Shown one piece after another: positions 18,132 through 25,720 of a stretch of 64,000 nt of DNA. Numbering within the stretch: the stretch's first letter is position 1; each line of letters starts with the position of its first letter. The notes under the pieces were generated by a model. That model was not told where the DNA came from. It saw nothing but the letters and a program-made list of their open reading frames with translations, and made no database searches. The position numbers and the translations under genes are program-made. This DNA is from DATAXP01 sp036272935 (GTDB taxonomy: Bacteria; Planctomycetota; Planctomycetia; Pirellulales; PNKZ01): positions 1-64,000 of the forward strand of contig DATAXP010000050.1 of assembly GCA_036272935.1 (NCBI GenBank). Reading direction: 5' to 3'.

Positions 18132-18284
18132 GGAGTCCACCCGCCGCTCTACCGGGAACGTGCCCGAGAAAGGCATGACGATGCTGCGAGCCGATTTGCT
18201 TGCGGCGTGGCCCCTGACTCCATCGCCACTCTTATCCTACCCCTTCCGGCAAGCGGATCAACTAGGCGTCGCCTGACTTGCAAC

Positions 18285-18398
18285 CTATCCGAGAACCACT
18301 TCCAACCTGGTGGTCGCGTGGGGCAGACATTCTTGTCTGCCTTCAAGATCGTGACCGAAGCCAGGCAGGAATGCCTGCCCCACGCGGTTCTCGGATAG
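18285..18398. repeat. 114-bp palindromic element, copy 2
   Basis: Same length and orientation as the copy at 15471-15584, ending in perfect inverted repeats CTATCCGAGAACC / GGTTCTCGGATAG. The base at element position 9 is G here and A in copy 1; its pairing partner at position 106 is C here and T in copy 1, so pairing is preserved. The copy is intergenic, between hisB and the first gene of the MoxR operon. Confidence 0.92.
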
Positions 18399-18454
18399 AT
18401 TTCTACTCCTCCCGAATCATGGGTCCGAACGGCGGATTACGCACCGCGGAGCAA

Positions 18455-19045
18455 TCAGCCCAACGTCCCCTTGGTGCTTGGCACGCCGGAGCAGCGGGGA
18501 TCGTGCTCGACGGCCATTCGCAGCGCTCGCGCGGTCGCCTTGAAGATCGCCTCGCTGATGTGATGGCTGTTGCGGCCGTGGTGCAGCACGACGTGTAGAT
18601 TGCACAGGGCGTTGGCGGCGACGGCCTGCCAAAAGTCCTCGACCAGCTCGCTGTCGAAGTCGCCGATCTTGGGCGACGGGATTGGCGACTGGAACACCAG
18701 GAAGTACCGGCCGCTGAGATCGATCGCACTAGTGACCAACGTCTCTTCCATCGGCAGCGTGAAGTGACCATAGCGGCGGATTCCCACTTTATCGCCCAAG
18801 GCCTGGCGCAGCGCCTGGCCAAAGCAGATGCCGGTATCCTCGACCGTGTGGTGCTGGTCGACGTGCAGATCGCCCTTGGCCTGCACGACCAGGTCGATCG
18901 CCGCGTGGCGCGCCAGCAGCGTGAGCATGTGATCGAAAAAGCCGACGCCGGTGGCAATGTTCGACGTGCCGCTGCCGTCGAGATTCAGATCGAGGTGAAT
19001 CTCGGTCTCAGCCGTCTTGCGATCAATGTGTGCAGTGCGTGGCAT
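18455..19045 (-). CDS. hisB: Imidazoleglycerol-phosphate dehydratase
   Basis: 196 residues from ATG 19045 (MPRTAHIDRKTAETEI), the usual monofunctional length; the longer upstream extension is not family-like. The two metal-binding histidine motifs are present: DQHHTVEDTG at about residues 65-74 and HHGRNSHHISEAIFKA near 160-175, with GVGFFDHML between them and the N-terminus. It dehydrates imidazole glycerol phosphate to imidazole acetol phosphate in histidine synthesis, using Mn2+. It follows hisD and hisC on the same strand but is separated from hisC by a DUF4160 remnant and a DUF2442 gene. Confidence 0.97.
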   Translation of the reverse strand: MPRTAHIDRKTAETEIHLDLNLDGSGTSNIATGVGFFDHMLTLLARHAAIDLVVQAKGDLHVDQHHTVEDTGICFGQALRQALGDKVGIRRYGHFTLPMEETLVTSAIDLSGRYFLVFQSPIPSPKIGDFDSELVEDFWQAVAANALCNLHVVLHHGRNSHHISEAIFKATARALRMAVEHDPRCSGVPSTKGTLG

Positions 19046-19059
19046 GCGGAATGGGAATG

Positions 19060-19317
19060 TTAGGCGTTGGATGTGGCTGCGGATACAGCCATCTCGTAGA
19101 GTGCTTCCGGGGCGAAGTCGGCACCATTCGGCCAAACCACCGTGCCGCAAACCTCGTCGAGCCGAGCTTGAGCGAAGAACTCGGGGTCACGGAGTGGCAG
19201 AAAAATAGGACTGTCCAGAAAACGCTTCACATCGACGGTTTTCAGCGTGCCGTCATTGAATCGCAACCGCAACCTTTGCGGGCCACAAACGTCGGCTTCA
19301 ACAATGCGAAGAATCAT
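19060..19317 (-). CDS. DUF2442 domain protein
   Basis: 85 residues. The DUF2442 pattern is clear: VRxRFNDG-like RLRFNDGTLKTVDV at 17-30, PIFLPLRDPEFFAQARLDEVCGTVVWPNGADFAPEALYE at about 37-75. Genes of this family often sit directly after a DUF4160 gene, and the pair has been suggested to behave like a toxin-antitoxin module. Here the preceding DUF4160 is broken. The start at 19317 lies 5 bp after the stop of that remnant. The gene ends 14 bp before hisB, inside the his gene cluster. Confidence 0.9.
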   Translation of the reverse strand: MILRIVEADVCGPQRLRLRFNDGTLKTVDVKRFLDSPIFLPLRDPEFFAQARLDEVCGTVVWPNGADFAPEALYEMAVSAATSNA

Positions 19318-19322
19318 ATGCG

Positions 19323-19522
19323 TTAATCCAATGGCGGAACCGCCTGCAGCGGTTGCCCCGCACGAGCCAATTCCCAATCGCGTACCAAAGCTTCCCGATG
19401 CACCGTCAACCATTCCTCGACGAGCGCTGCGGCTCGCCGTAGATCGCGTGGAAGCGTGGCGGAGCGTGGTCACGGTAATACATGTACACCGCGATTCCGT
19501 AAAACGTTGAGATACGCGGCAT
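19323..19522 (-). pseudogene. DUF4160 gene remnant with internal deletion and frameshift
   Basis: From ATG 19522 the translation begins MPRISTFYGIAVYMYYRDHA and continues PPRFHAIYGE, the normal DUF4160 opening, then drops into PQRSSRNG and a stop. In another frame, starting at about 19432, the normal DUF4160 ending appears (AAALVEEWLTVHREAL ... WELARAGQPLQAVPPLD) and stops at 19323. The middle of the domain, about 15-20 residues, is missing and the join is out of frame. So this looks like a deletion-damaged gene whose DUF2442 partner is still intact. Confidence 0.8.
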
Positions 19523-19538
19523 CGCTGCTTATCCAAGT

Positions 19539-20594
19539 TTACGATGTCCGCAGTGCGTCGCTCAACAATCGCAGGCACGCCTCGATCTGCTCGTCGCTCC
19601 CGACGCTGATTCGCAGGCCGTCGCCCCAGCCGGCGTAGTTCATGCAGCGCACCAGCACGCGGTTCGCCTTCAGGTGCTCGTACAACGGTCGTACCGGTTG
19701 CACCGGATGCGGCGCCCAGACGAAATTTGCCTGCGACTCGACCGCGGCGAAGCCCAGCTCGCGCAGCCCCGCCGTGAGCCGTGAGCGCGTGGCGAGAATC
19801 TTGCGGCGGGTATCGGCCAGCCAGGCCTGGTCGTCGATCGCGGCGGTGGCGGCGGCGATCGACAGGGCATCGACATTGTACGAATCCTTGATCTTCACCA
19901 GCCCCGCGATCACCTGCGGCTGCGCGACAACGAAGCCGAACCGCAGCCCCGCCAAGGCATACGACTTGCTCAGGCTGCGCGACACCATAATCTTTTCGTT
20001 CCGCTCGACCAGCCGTAGGCAGTTCGTGTCGGCGAAATCGACATACGCTTCGTCGACCAATAAAGGACACGGCAAGCGCTCAGCAAGTTCGAGCACGCGC
20101 TCGGGAGACAGTACCGTGCCCGACGGGCTATTGGGATTCGGCAGAAACGCGAGCCGCAGCCGCTCGGCCGGTCGGCAAAAGTCGTCCGACAGCGACCAGT
20201 CGGGATTGAAGCGGACCTCCTGGCTGTCGGCGGCCTGAATCTCGGCCAAGGTCTTGTAGAGGATGTAGCTGGGGTAAGGCAGGCGCAGCAATTGGCCTTC
20301 GCCCACGAACGCACGCGTGACCAGCGTGAGGATTTCGTCGCTGCCGTTGGCGGCGAGAATCCAATCGGGATGCACGCCGAGCACGTCGCCGGCGCGTTGG
20401 CGGAACGCGGTGGCCATTGGATCGGGGTAACGGGCCAAGCCCGATTCGAGCGCCGCCAGGATAGCCTGCTTCACCGCTGGCGAGGCCGGGTACGGATTCT
20501 CGTTGGTGTTCAGCTTGATGAACTTGCCGGCCTGCGGCTGCTCGCCCGGCACGTAGCCCGCCATGCGATCGACGTTGGGGCGGAAGAAGGACAT
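19539..20594 (-). CDS. hisC: Histidinol-phosphate aminotransferase
   Basis: 351 residues, typical. Fold-type I PLP enzyme: NTNENPYP at about residues 30-37, AANGSDEI near 85, NPNSPSGT near 155, and the PLP lysine in SRSLSKSYALAGLRFG near 205-220, followed by the arginine region LRISVGSDEQIEACL at the C-terminus. It transfers an amino group from glutamate to imidazole acetol phosphate. The ATG at 20594 sits only 7 bp from the edge of a GGGGAAT heptamer array, so the native leader and any ribosome site coupled to hisD have been replaced by repeat DNA. Confidence 0.96.
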   Translation of the reverse strand: MSFFRPNVDRMAGYVPGEQPQAGKFIKLNTNENPYPASPAVKQAILAALESGLARYPDPMATAFRQRAGDVLGVHPDWILAANGSDEILTLVTRAFVGEGQLLRLPYPSYILYKTLAEIQAADSQEVRFNPDWSLSDDFCRPAERLRLAFLPNPNSPSGTVLSPERVLELAERLPCPLLVDEAYVDFADTNCLRLVERNEKIMVSRSLSKSYALAGLRFGFVVAQPQVIAGLVKIKDSYNVDALSIAAATAAIDDQAWLADTRRKILATRSRLTAGLRELGFAAVESQANFVWAPHPVQPVRPLYEHLKANRVLVRCMNYAGWGDGLRISVGSDEQIEACLRLLSDALRTS

Positions 20595-20600
20595 TGCGAC

Positions 20601-20635
20601 TGGGGAGTGGGGAATGGGGAATGGGGAGTGGGGAA
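20601..20635. repeat. Heptamer array, left arm (TGGGGAR x5)
   Basis: Five perfect-period 7-mers TGGGGAG, TGGGGAA, TGGGGAA, TGGGGAG, TGGGGAA. Inverted with respect to the array at 21013-21047; together they bracket the four-helix-bundle gene. Confidence 0.95.
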
Positions 20636-20650
20636 TGGCCGATCGAAGGG

Positions 20651-21001
20651 TCAGCGAGATTTCAAAGTTTTGATCGAGGCGACGGTGATCTTCAGCAGTT
20701 CTTCCGCTTCCTGATGAAGGCTAACCATCTTTTGCTTGGGAACAATATCCGACTCTACAAGTAGTTCAAGCCACAGTATGGTCTCCGAAAGTTCCTGCTC
20801 GACGATGCAAAGCTTGGAAATGAACTCTGCCTTCGATCGCGATCGGCAGGCCTCGCGATAGTTCGCAGCGACGCTGGTGCCCGACCGCAGCGCTTGTCGG
20901 CCAAGGACTTCGGCCTCCACTCGCTTCGGCAACGCGCCGAACATCTTCACGACGCGCACAGCAAAACCTTTCGTGCGGTTCTCAAGTTCCTCGTTCCGCA
21001 T
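20651..21001 (-). CDS. Four-helix bundle protein of the S23 (23S rRNA intervening sequence) family
   Basis: 116 residues from ATG 21001, preceded by GGAGGG about 10 bp upstream. A longer frame would translate the heptamer repeat and is less likely. The pattern NRTKGFAVRVVKMFGALP, then LGRQALRSGTSVAANYREA, then KAEFISKLCIVEQELSETILWLELLVES, then a final helix EAEELLKITVASIKTL is the S23/four-helix-bundle family, whose fold is shared with the Avd accessory protein of diversity-generating retroelements. No 23S rRNA is nearby. It lies between hisD and hisC and is enclosed by inverted heptamer arrays, so it appears to be an inserted cassette. Function of the family is not established. Confidence 0.93.
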   Translation of the reverse strand: MRNEELENRTKGFAVRVVKMFGALPKRVEAEVLGRQALRSGTSVAANYREACRSRSKAEFISKLCIVEQELSETILWLELLVESDIVPKQKMVSLHQEAEELLKITVASIKTLKSR

Positions 21002-22415
21002 CTGCCCGCCCTCCATTGCCCATTCCCCATTCCCCATTCCCCATTCGCACATCGACGCTGGCCCGATGGGCTGTGAGCCCTTCGTGGTCGGCGAGCGTGC
21101 GGATGGCGGGAGCGGCTGCTTTCAGGTCAGCCTGGGTGTAGTGGATCACGCTGGTGCGGCGGAGGAAGTCGTTCGTGCACAGTCCGCTGGCGAACCGCGC
21201 GGTGCCGCCGGTCGGCAGCACGTGCGACGGGCCAGCCACGTAGTCGCCGACGGCCACCGGACTGAACAGACCCAGGAACGCAGCACCGGCATGCGGAATT
21301 TCTTCCAGCAGCACCGCGGCGTCGGCAGTCGCCAGGTGCAGATGTTCCGGGGCAATCTCGTCGGCCAGGGCTGCCGCCTCGCCGCGATCTCGCACTAGGA
21401 TCAGGCAGCCGAAATCCTCAAGCGACTGCCGGGCCAGCTCGCCGCGCGCTAAGTATCCAAGCTGCCGCTGAAGCTCGGCAAACGTGGCAGTCAGGAACGC
21501 TTCGTCCCAGGTGATCAGAATGCTCGCCCCAGGCGCGTGTTCGGCCTGAGCGATTAGGTCGGCGGCCGTAAAATTGGCGTGCGACGAGCCATCGGCGATC
21601 ACCACCACCTCGCTGGGGCCGGCAATCGAGTCGATATCGACTTCGCCGTAGACGAACTTCTTGGCCAACGCGACGTACAGGTTCCCCGGGCCGACGATCT
21701 TGTCGACCTGCGGCACGCCCTCGACACCGTAGGCCAATGCCGCCACGCCTTGCGCGCCACCGATGCGATAAACTTCCTTGACTCCCAACGCATAGCAGGT
21801 CGCCAACAGGTCGGCATTGTATGAACCAAATTTGGTCGGCGGCGCAATGACGGCAATCTCCTGCACGCCCGCCACCTGGGCTGGCACCGCCGTCATCAGC
21901 ACCGTCGAAGGATACGACGCCGCTCCACCGGGCACACAGATGCCGACGCGCCGCAGCGGAAGATAGCGTTGCCGCAGGTAGCCGCCATGCGACAGTTCGA
22001 TTCGCACGTCGCTGTGCAGAATCGCCTGCTGGAAAGTCTCGATGTTCTCACGAACCTTGGCGATGCATTGCAGCAACATCGGCTCCGCAGCGGCGTGGGC
22101 GGCGGCCAGTTCCGCCTCGCCGACGCGCAGCGCTTGCGGGGTAATCTGCGCGCGATCGAGCTTCAGCGTGTAATCGAGTACCGCCGGCAGCCCTTGTTGC
22201 CGCACGTCGCGGCAGATGCGCTCGACCACCTCCGCGGGCGACAGCGGAGCACCGAACACATTGATCGTCCGCTGCCGGCTCGCTTCGCTCACCACGTCGC
22301 CGCGCGGGCTCAGCCGTCGGCGCAGCTCGGCAATCGCCGCCCGGGCGTCGTCGGTTCGAGCGTCGATGCGGCGGATGTTCAGCGGAGCGCCCGTGGGCGC
22401 GGGACCGGTCGTCAT
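20982..22415 (-). CDS. hisD: Histidinol dehydrogenase with repeat-derived C-terminal extension
   Basis: 477 residues from ATG 22415 (MTTGPAPTG). Signature GPSEVVVIADGSSHANFTAADLIAQAEH is present around residues 265-295, with the zinc/active histidines in AEH and further on (EIAPEHLHL). It oxidises histidinol to histidine with NAD+. The family-like sequence ends at about residue 457 (HRASVDVR). The last 20 residues (MGNGEWGMGNGG...) are a direct translation of the heptamer array at 21013-21047, and the stop lies inside the start of the S23-type gene. The N-terminal 40 residues are variable and could begin later. Confidence 0.95.
   Translation of the reverse strand: MTTGPAPTGAPLNIRRIDARTDDARAAIAELRRRLSPRGDVVSEASRQRTINVFGAPLSPAEVVERICRDVRQQGLPAVLDYTLKLDRAQITPQALRVGEAELAAAHAAAEPMLLQCIAKVRENIETFQQAILHSDVRIELSHGGYLRQRYLPLRRVGICVPGGAASYPSTVLMTAVPAQVAGVQEIAVIAPPTKFGSYNADLLATCYALGVKEVYRIGGAQGVAALAYGVEGVPQVDKIVGPGNLYVALAKKFVYGEVDIDSIAGPSEVVVIADGSSHANFTAADLIAQAEHAPGASILITWDEAFLTATFAELQRQLGYLARGELARQSLEDFGCLILVRDRGEAAALADEIAPEHLHLATADAAVLLEEIPHAGAAFLGLFSPVAVGDYVAGPSHVLPTGGTARFASGLCTNDFLRRTSVIHYTQADLKAAAPAIRTLADHEGLTAHRASVDVRMGNGEWGMGNGGRADAERGT
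21013..21047. repeat. Heptamer array, right arm (CCATTCC-type x5)
   Basis: Five 7-mers CCATTGC, CCATTCC, CCATTCC, CCATTCC, CCATTCG, the reverse complement of the 20601-20635 array. It overlaps the 3' end of hisD and carries the ribosome site region of the S23-type gene on its inner flank. Confidence 0.95.
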
Positions 22416-22443
22416 GGCTTGCGGGTCACGGGTTGCCCTGGAA

Positions 22444-23094
22444 TCAGTTCGTCGCAGCCGCGCCGGCGCTTGGAACCCGCAGCACGATCTGGAACGCATT
22501 GGCGTTCTCGCGGATGCCAAAGTCGGTGCGCTTCGACAACTTGCACCAGAGCAATAACGGTAGGCAGACGGCCAGCCGCGTCAAGTGCCTGCGTTTCTCG
22601 GTCAGCAGGGCCCAAACGATCCAGGTGATGGTCTGCGCCATCGAGTGGACCGGCAACACTTCGACCGTCTCGAAGCCGTGGGTGCGTCCCAGCTCGACCA
22701 TGCCGTCGCGGGTGAAGCGGCGGAAATCGGTCGGGCTGGCATGGAACGGCTGTAAGAACGGGATGCACAGCACCAGGTGCCCGCCCGGCTTTAGCAACCG
22801 GTGGAACTCGGCCATCGTGGCGTCGCAAAACTGCACGTGCTCGAGCACCGCGTTGCAGAAGATCGAGTCGTAGCTGGCCGCGGGTTGCGGGATCGCCGTG
22901 AGATCGCAGAGCACGGCCCCTGGAATCTCGCTGGCGATGTCGCAGTTGTCGACCGCCGTGGCCTTGTGCTCGGTCAGCGTGCCGGTGATGTCGCGGTTGC
23001 CGCAACCGGCATTCAGCACGCGCCCCGACAGGTACGGCAACACCGGCTCGATTTCGGTATCGAACGTCTGAAAAAAGTGATCGGAGAATGGCAT
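22444..23094 (-). CDS. Class I SAM-dependent methyltransferase
   Basis: 216 residues. Motif I LNAGCGNRD at about 27-35, an acidic strand end (VDNCD, about 48-52), motif IV-like DSIFCNAVLEHV at about 75-87, and LKPGGHLVLCIPF at about 102-114, together the Methyltransf_11-type fold. The C-terminal third has a hydrophobic patch (LTRLAVCLPLLLWCKL) that may touch membrane or lipid. Acceptor substrate unknown. It precedes hisD by 28 bp on the same strand, so it may be co-transcribed, without implying a role in histidine synthesis. Confidence 0.88.
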   Translation of the reverse strand: MPFSDHFFQTFDTEIEPVLPYLSGRVLNAGCGNRDITGTLTEHKATAVDNCDIASEIPGAVLCDLTAIPQPAASYDSIFCNAVLEHVQFCDATMAEFHRLLKPGGHLVLCIPFLQPFHASPTDFRRFTRDGMVELGRTHGFETVEVLPVHSMAQTITWIVWALLTEKRRHLTRLAVCLPLLLWCKLSKRTDFGIRENANAFQIVLRVPSAGAAATN

Positions 23095-23476
23095 CCCGAA
23101 GCATCCTTAGCTGCTGTGCGCGACAGAGCGATCGCCGAATCGAACATAGCTCACAGCAAGAACGCCCGATGCCGATTGTGCGGAGAATGCCGACGGTACC
23201 GCGATGCCGATGTGCAAGCGGCCTGGCAACGGCGTCCCCAGGCCAAGAAACTCCGCGAGTTAATTGTTTGGTTCCTGAGGGTCCCAGGGGGGGTAAGACC
23301 AAAATACTCGCGTTGTTTTTTGGTCCGAGGCAATTAACGCCGGAGGCTTGTCACACGCCGCCGAATTGTCAGCGAGCAAGACTTTCCCACCGCAGCAAGC
23401 TACCGAGCCAACTCGCGCGACTCCAGCGAGAAAAGAGCCACGCGCGCTCGGCGCGGGTCTCCGACCCCGCCGTTTC
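23095..23476. other. Gene-free interval beside the toxin-antitoxin cassette
   Basis: No credible gene on either strand; the frames found are short and without family features. It contains GTTAATTG (about 23260) and its reverse complement CAATTAAC (about 23330) about 70 bp apart, and a near-perfect GCGGGTC / GACCCCGC hairpin at 23453-23470. The stretch lies upstream of the methyltransferase and may hold its promoter; no clear boxes seen. Confidence 0.5.
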
Positions 23477-23519
23477 ACGCCGGCCAGGTGCGTTCGATGA
23501 ACGTCGTGTCGACGCGGCC
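23477..23519. repeat. Direct repeat A: copy of the accC 3' end
   Basis: 43 bp identical except one base (G at 23508, A at 24265) to 24234-24276 within accC. Read on the minus strand it encodes the accC C-terminal residues GRVDTTFIERTWPA and then a stop. The two copies are 757 bp apart and bracket the vapBC-like pair. Confidence 0.92.
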
Positions 23520-23576
23520 GCCGGTCGTCACCGATTCCGATATTGATTCCCGCCGCGCGTGACGGATAATTTGACC

Positions 23577-23780
23577 ATGAGCACAACCACCGACGTACAA
23601 GCCGACCATGAAGAAGTTGTGCGCGCCGCCGTCGAGCGGCGTCCTGTCAATCTTGAGGTGTCGAAAAGAGTGCGAGAACGTGCGGAGCAAATGCGAGAGG
23701 AGATTCGCCGCACGCACGGGCTGCTCAACGTCGCCGTGGATATTATCCGCGAAGGGCGCGACAATCCGCGCGACGAATGA
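23577..23780 (+). CDS. Putative antitoxin of a VapBC-like pair
   Basis: 67 residues (MSTTTDVQADH...); an alternative TTG/ATG six codons upstream is possible. Highly charged and predicted helical (EVSKRVRERAEQMREEIRRTHG), with no recognised DNA-binding fold, so its assignment rests on position: it overlaps the PIN-domain gene by 4 bp (ATGA), the usual antitoxin-toxin arrangement. It would bind and neutralise the nuclease and may repress the operon. Confidence 0.7.
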   Translation: MSTTTDVQADHEEVVRAAVERRPVNLEVSKRVRERAEQMREEIRRTHGLLNVAVDIIREGRDNPRDE

Positions 23781-24196
23781 GATACGTTCTCGACGCAAAT
23801 GTCGCGCTAAAGATCGCTTTGCCTGAGTACGATTCCGCCAGGGCAATCCAGCTGCAGGCCGATTTTCGCAGCGGTCTCCATCAGCTGCTTGCGCCTGATT
23901 TCTTTCCCGTCGAACTTGGGCACGCATTAACCCGCGCAGAACGGAAGCGACTCATTCCAGTTGGTTATGCTGCCGGCCTCTTCGACGACATCATTGATCC
24001 TTGTCCCATCTTGCATTCGGCGATGCTCTTCATGCCGAGGGCCATTGAACTTTCCTCAAGGCTCCGCGTGAGCGTTTACGACGCCGTCTATTTTCTGATG
24101 GCGGAAGAACAGGACTGTGCTTTCGTTACCGCGGATCGCAAGATTCTCAAGGCCTTTCCAAACGAGCCCAGAATTCTTGAGCTTTCCAGAATCTGA
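23777..24196 (+). CDS. PIN-domain ribonuclease toxin, VapC-like
   Basis: 139 residues. PIN acidic residues are visible: Asp6 in YVLDANVAL, Glu in PVELGHAL (about 46), Asp in SVYDAVYFLMA (about 100), and Asp in FVTADRKIL (about 118). These would coordinate the divalent metal for RNA cleavage. It overlaps the small upstream gene by 4 bp. The pair is on the opposite strand from all neighbours and is enclosed by two copies of the accC 3' end, both signs of a mobile or recently inserted cassette. Confidence 0.9.
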   Translation: MRYVLDANVALKIALPEYDSARAIQLQADFRSGLHQLLAPDFFPVELGHALTRAERKRLIPVGYAAGLFDDIIDPCPILHSAMLFMPRAIELSSRLRVSVYDAVYFLMAEEQDCAFVTADRKILKAFPNEPRILELSRI

Positions 24197-24231
24197 CACG
24201 CGCGCCGCGTGATTGCAGCGGTCTCGCGGCT

Positions 24232-25575
24232 TTACGCCGGCCAGGTGCGTTCGATGAACGTCGTATCGACGCGGCCTTCCACAAACGCTGCGTGGGAGAG
24301 AATGTCCTTGAGCCGCGGCACGGTGGTTTTGATGCCTTCGATGCGCAGTTCGTCGAGCGCGCGGAGCATGCAGGCGATGGCCAGCTCGCGCGTCGGTTGG
24401 TGGACGATCAGCTTGCCGATCATCGAGTCGTAGAATTGCGGCACGGTGTAGCCGGCGTGGGCGTGCGAATCGAACCGGACGCCGTAGCCGCCCGGGACGA
24501 ACATCCGCGTGATCTTGCCCGGCGACGGCTGAAAGTTCTTGTACGGGTCCTCGGCGTTGATGCGGCACTCCATCGCGCAGCCGCGCTGCTGCACGTCTTC
24601 TTGCTTGAACGGCAGCGGTTCGCCGGCGGCGACGCGCAACTGCGTTTTGATCAGGTCGATGCCCGTCACCATCTCGGTTACCGGATGCTCGACCTGGATG
24701 CGGGCATTGACTTCGATGAAGTAAAAGTTGCCCTGCTGATCGACGATGAACTCGACCGTGCCGGCGTTCGTGTAGTTGGCGGTGCGCACTAGGCGCACGG
24801 CGGCATCGCAGATCGCGCGGCGCGTCTCGGCGGTGAGCGTGGGGCCGGGGCTCTCCTCGACCACTTTCTGATGCCGCCGCTGCATCGTGCAGTCGCGCTC
24901 CCACAGGTGGCAGACGTTGCCGTGATGATCGGCGATGATCTGCACCTCGACGTGCCGCGGATGCTCGACGTACTTTTCCAGGTAAATGCCCGGGTTGCCG
25001 AACGCTGCCTGGGCCTCGGCGGCCGCCTGCTGTAGCGCCGACTTCAAAGCCAGGTCGTTCGCGGCGACGCGCATCCCCTTGCCGCCACCGCCGGCCGTGG
25101 CCTTGATGAGCACCGGGAAGCCGATCTGGTGGGCGATGCGGACCGCCTCGCTCTCGTCGGCGATCAGCCCGTCGCTGCCGGGGACACACGCCACGCCGGC
25201 GGCACGGGCCACCTGCTTGGCCTCGTTCTTATCGCCCAGGCGGCGCATCGCCTCGTGGCTGGGGCCGATGAAATCGATGTTGCAACTGCGGCACACTTCG
25301 TTGAAGTGGGCGTTCTCGCTGAGGAAGCCGTAGCCGGGATGGATCGCCTGCACGTTGCCGATCTCGGCGGCGCTGATCACGCGGTCGATCTTCAGGTAAC
25401 TGTCGGCGCTTTTCGCCGGCCCGACGCAGTACGCTTCGTCGGCCAGTTCGAGATATTGCGAGCCACGGTCGGCTTCGCTGAAGATGGCGACCGTTTCGAT
25501 GCCCATCTCGCGGCAGGCGCGAATCACCCGTAAAGCAATCTCGCCGCGATTGGCAATCAGGATTCTCTTAAACAT
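24232..25575 (-). CDS. accC: Biotin carboxylase subunit of acetyl-CoA carboxylase
   Basis: 447 residues, the usual length. ATP-grasp enzyme: KRILIANRGEIALRVIRACRE at the N-terminus, the glycine-rich ATP loop KATAGGGGKGMR near residues 160-170, HPRHVEVQI near 210, EVNARIQVEHPVTEMVTGIDL near 290-310, and a C-terminal domain. It carboxylates biotin carried by AccB using ATP and bicarbonate, the first step of fatty acid synthesis. It lies directly downstream of accB. Its final 14 codons are duplicated 757 bp away beyond the toxin-antitoxin pair. Confidence 0.97.
   Translation of the reverse strand: MFKRILIANRGEIALRVIRACREMGIETVAIFSEADRGSQYLELADEAYCVGPAKSADSYLKIDRVISAAEIGNVQAIHPGYGFLSENAHFNEVCRSCNIDFIGPSHEAMRRLGDKNEAKQVARAAGVACVPGSDGLIADESEAVRIAHQIGFPVLIKATAGGGGKGMRVAANDLALKSALQQAAAEAQAAFGNPGIYLEKYVEHPRHVEVQIIADHHGNVCHLWERDCTMQRRHQKVVEESPGPTLTAETRRAICDAAVRLVRTANYTNAGTVEFIVDQQGNFYFIEVNARIQVEHPVTEMVTGIDLIKTQLRVAAGEPLPFKQEDVQQRGCAMECRINAEDPYKNFQPSPGKITRMFVPGGYGVRFDSHAHAGYTVPQFYDSMIGKLIVHQPTRELAIACMLRALDELRIEGIKTTVPRLKDILSHAAFVEGRVDTTFIERTWPA
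24234..24276. repeat. Direct repeat B: native accC 3' end
   Basis: Inside the accC coding sequence; 42 of 43 bases match repeat A at 23477-23519. The coding context shows this is the original copy and A the duplicate. Confidence 0.92.
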
Positions 25576-25600
25576 CAGATTGTTTCGATCGCATAATGCA

Positions 25601-25720
25601 AGTGACGAATGACGAAATCCGAATGACGATTCAAATCCGAAATCCGAATGACGATTGCTGCGTGTTCGTCATTCGAGCTTCGTCATTCACTCGTCATTCG
25701 AGCTTCGTCATTCGTCATTC
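25601..25720. repeat. Heptamer hairpin array (TGACGAA family) between accB and accC
   Basis: Left arm 25601-25655 built from TGACGAA / ATCCGAA units, right arm 25665-25720 from the complementary TTCGTCA units. GACGAATGACGAA and TTCGTCATTCGTC pair perfectly. The period is 7 bp. A related one-armed tract lies at 54747-54802. Confidence 0.9.

Noticed and set aside
20651..21001. 23S rRNA intervening sequence
   Set aside because: The protein belongs to the S23 family, but no rRNA sequence lies on either side.
20601..21047. CRISPR-like array
   Set aside because: Units are only 7 bp with no unique spacers and no cas genes.
23453..23470. Possible tRNA arm or small RNA near GCGGGTCTCCGACCCCGC
   Set aside because: Only one hairpin, no cloverleaf and no acceptor stem found.
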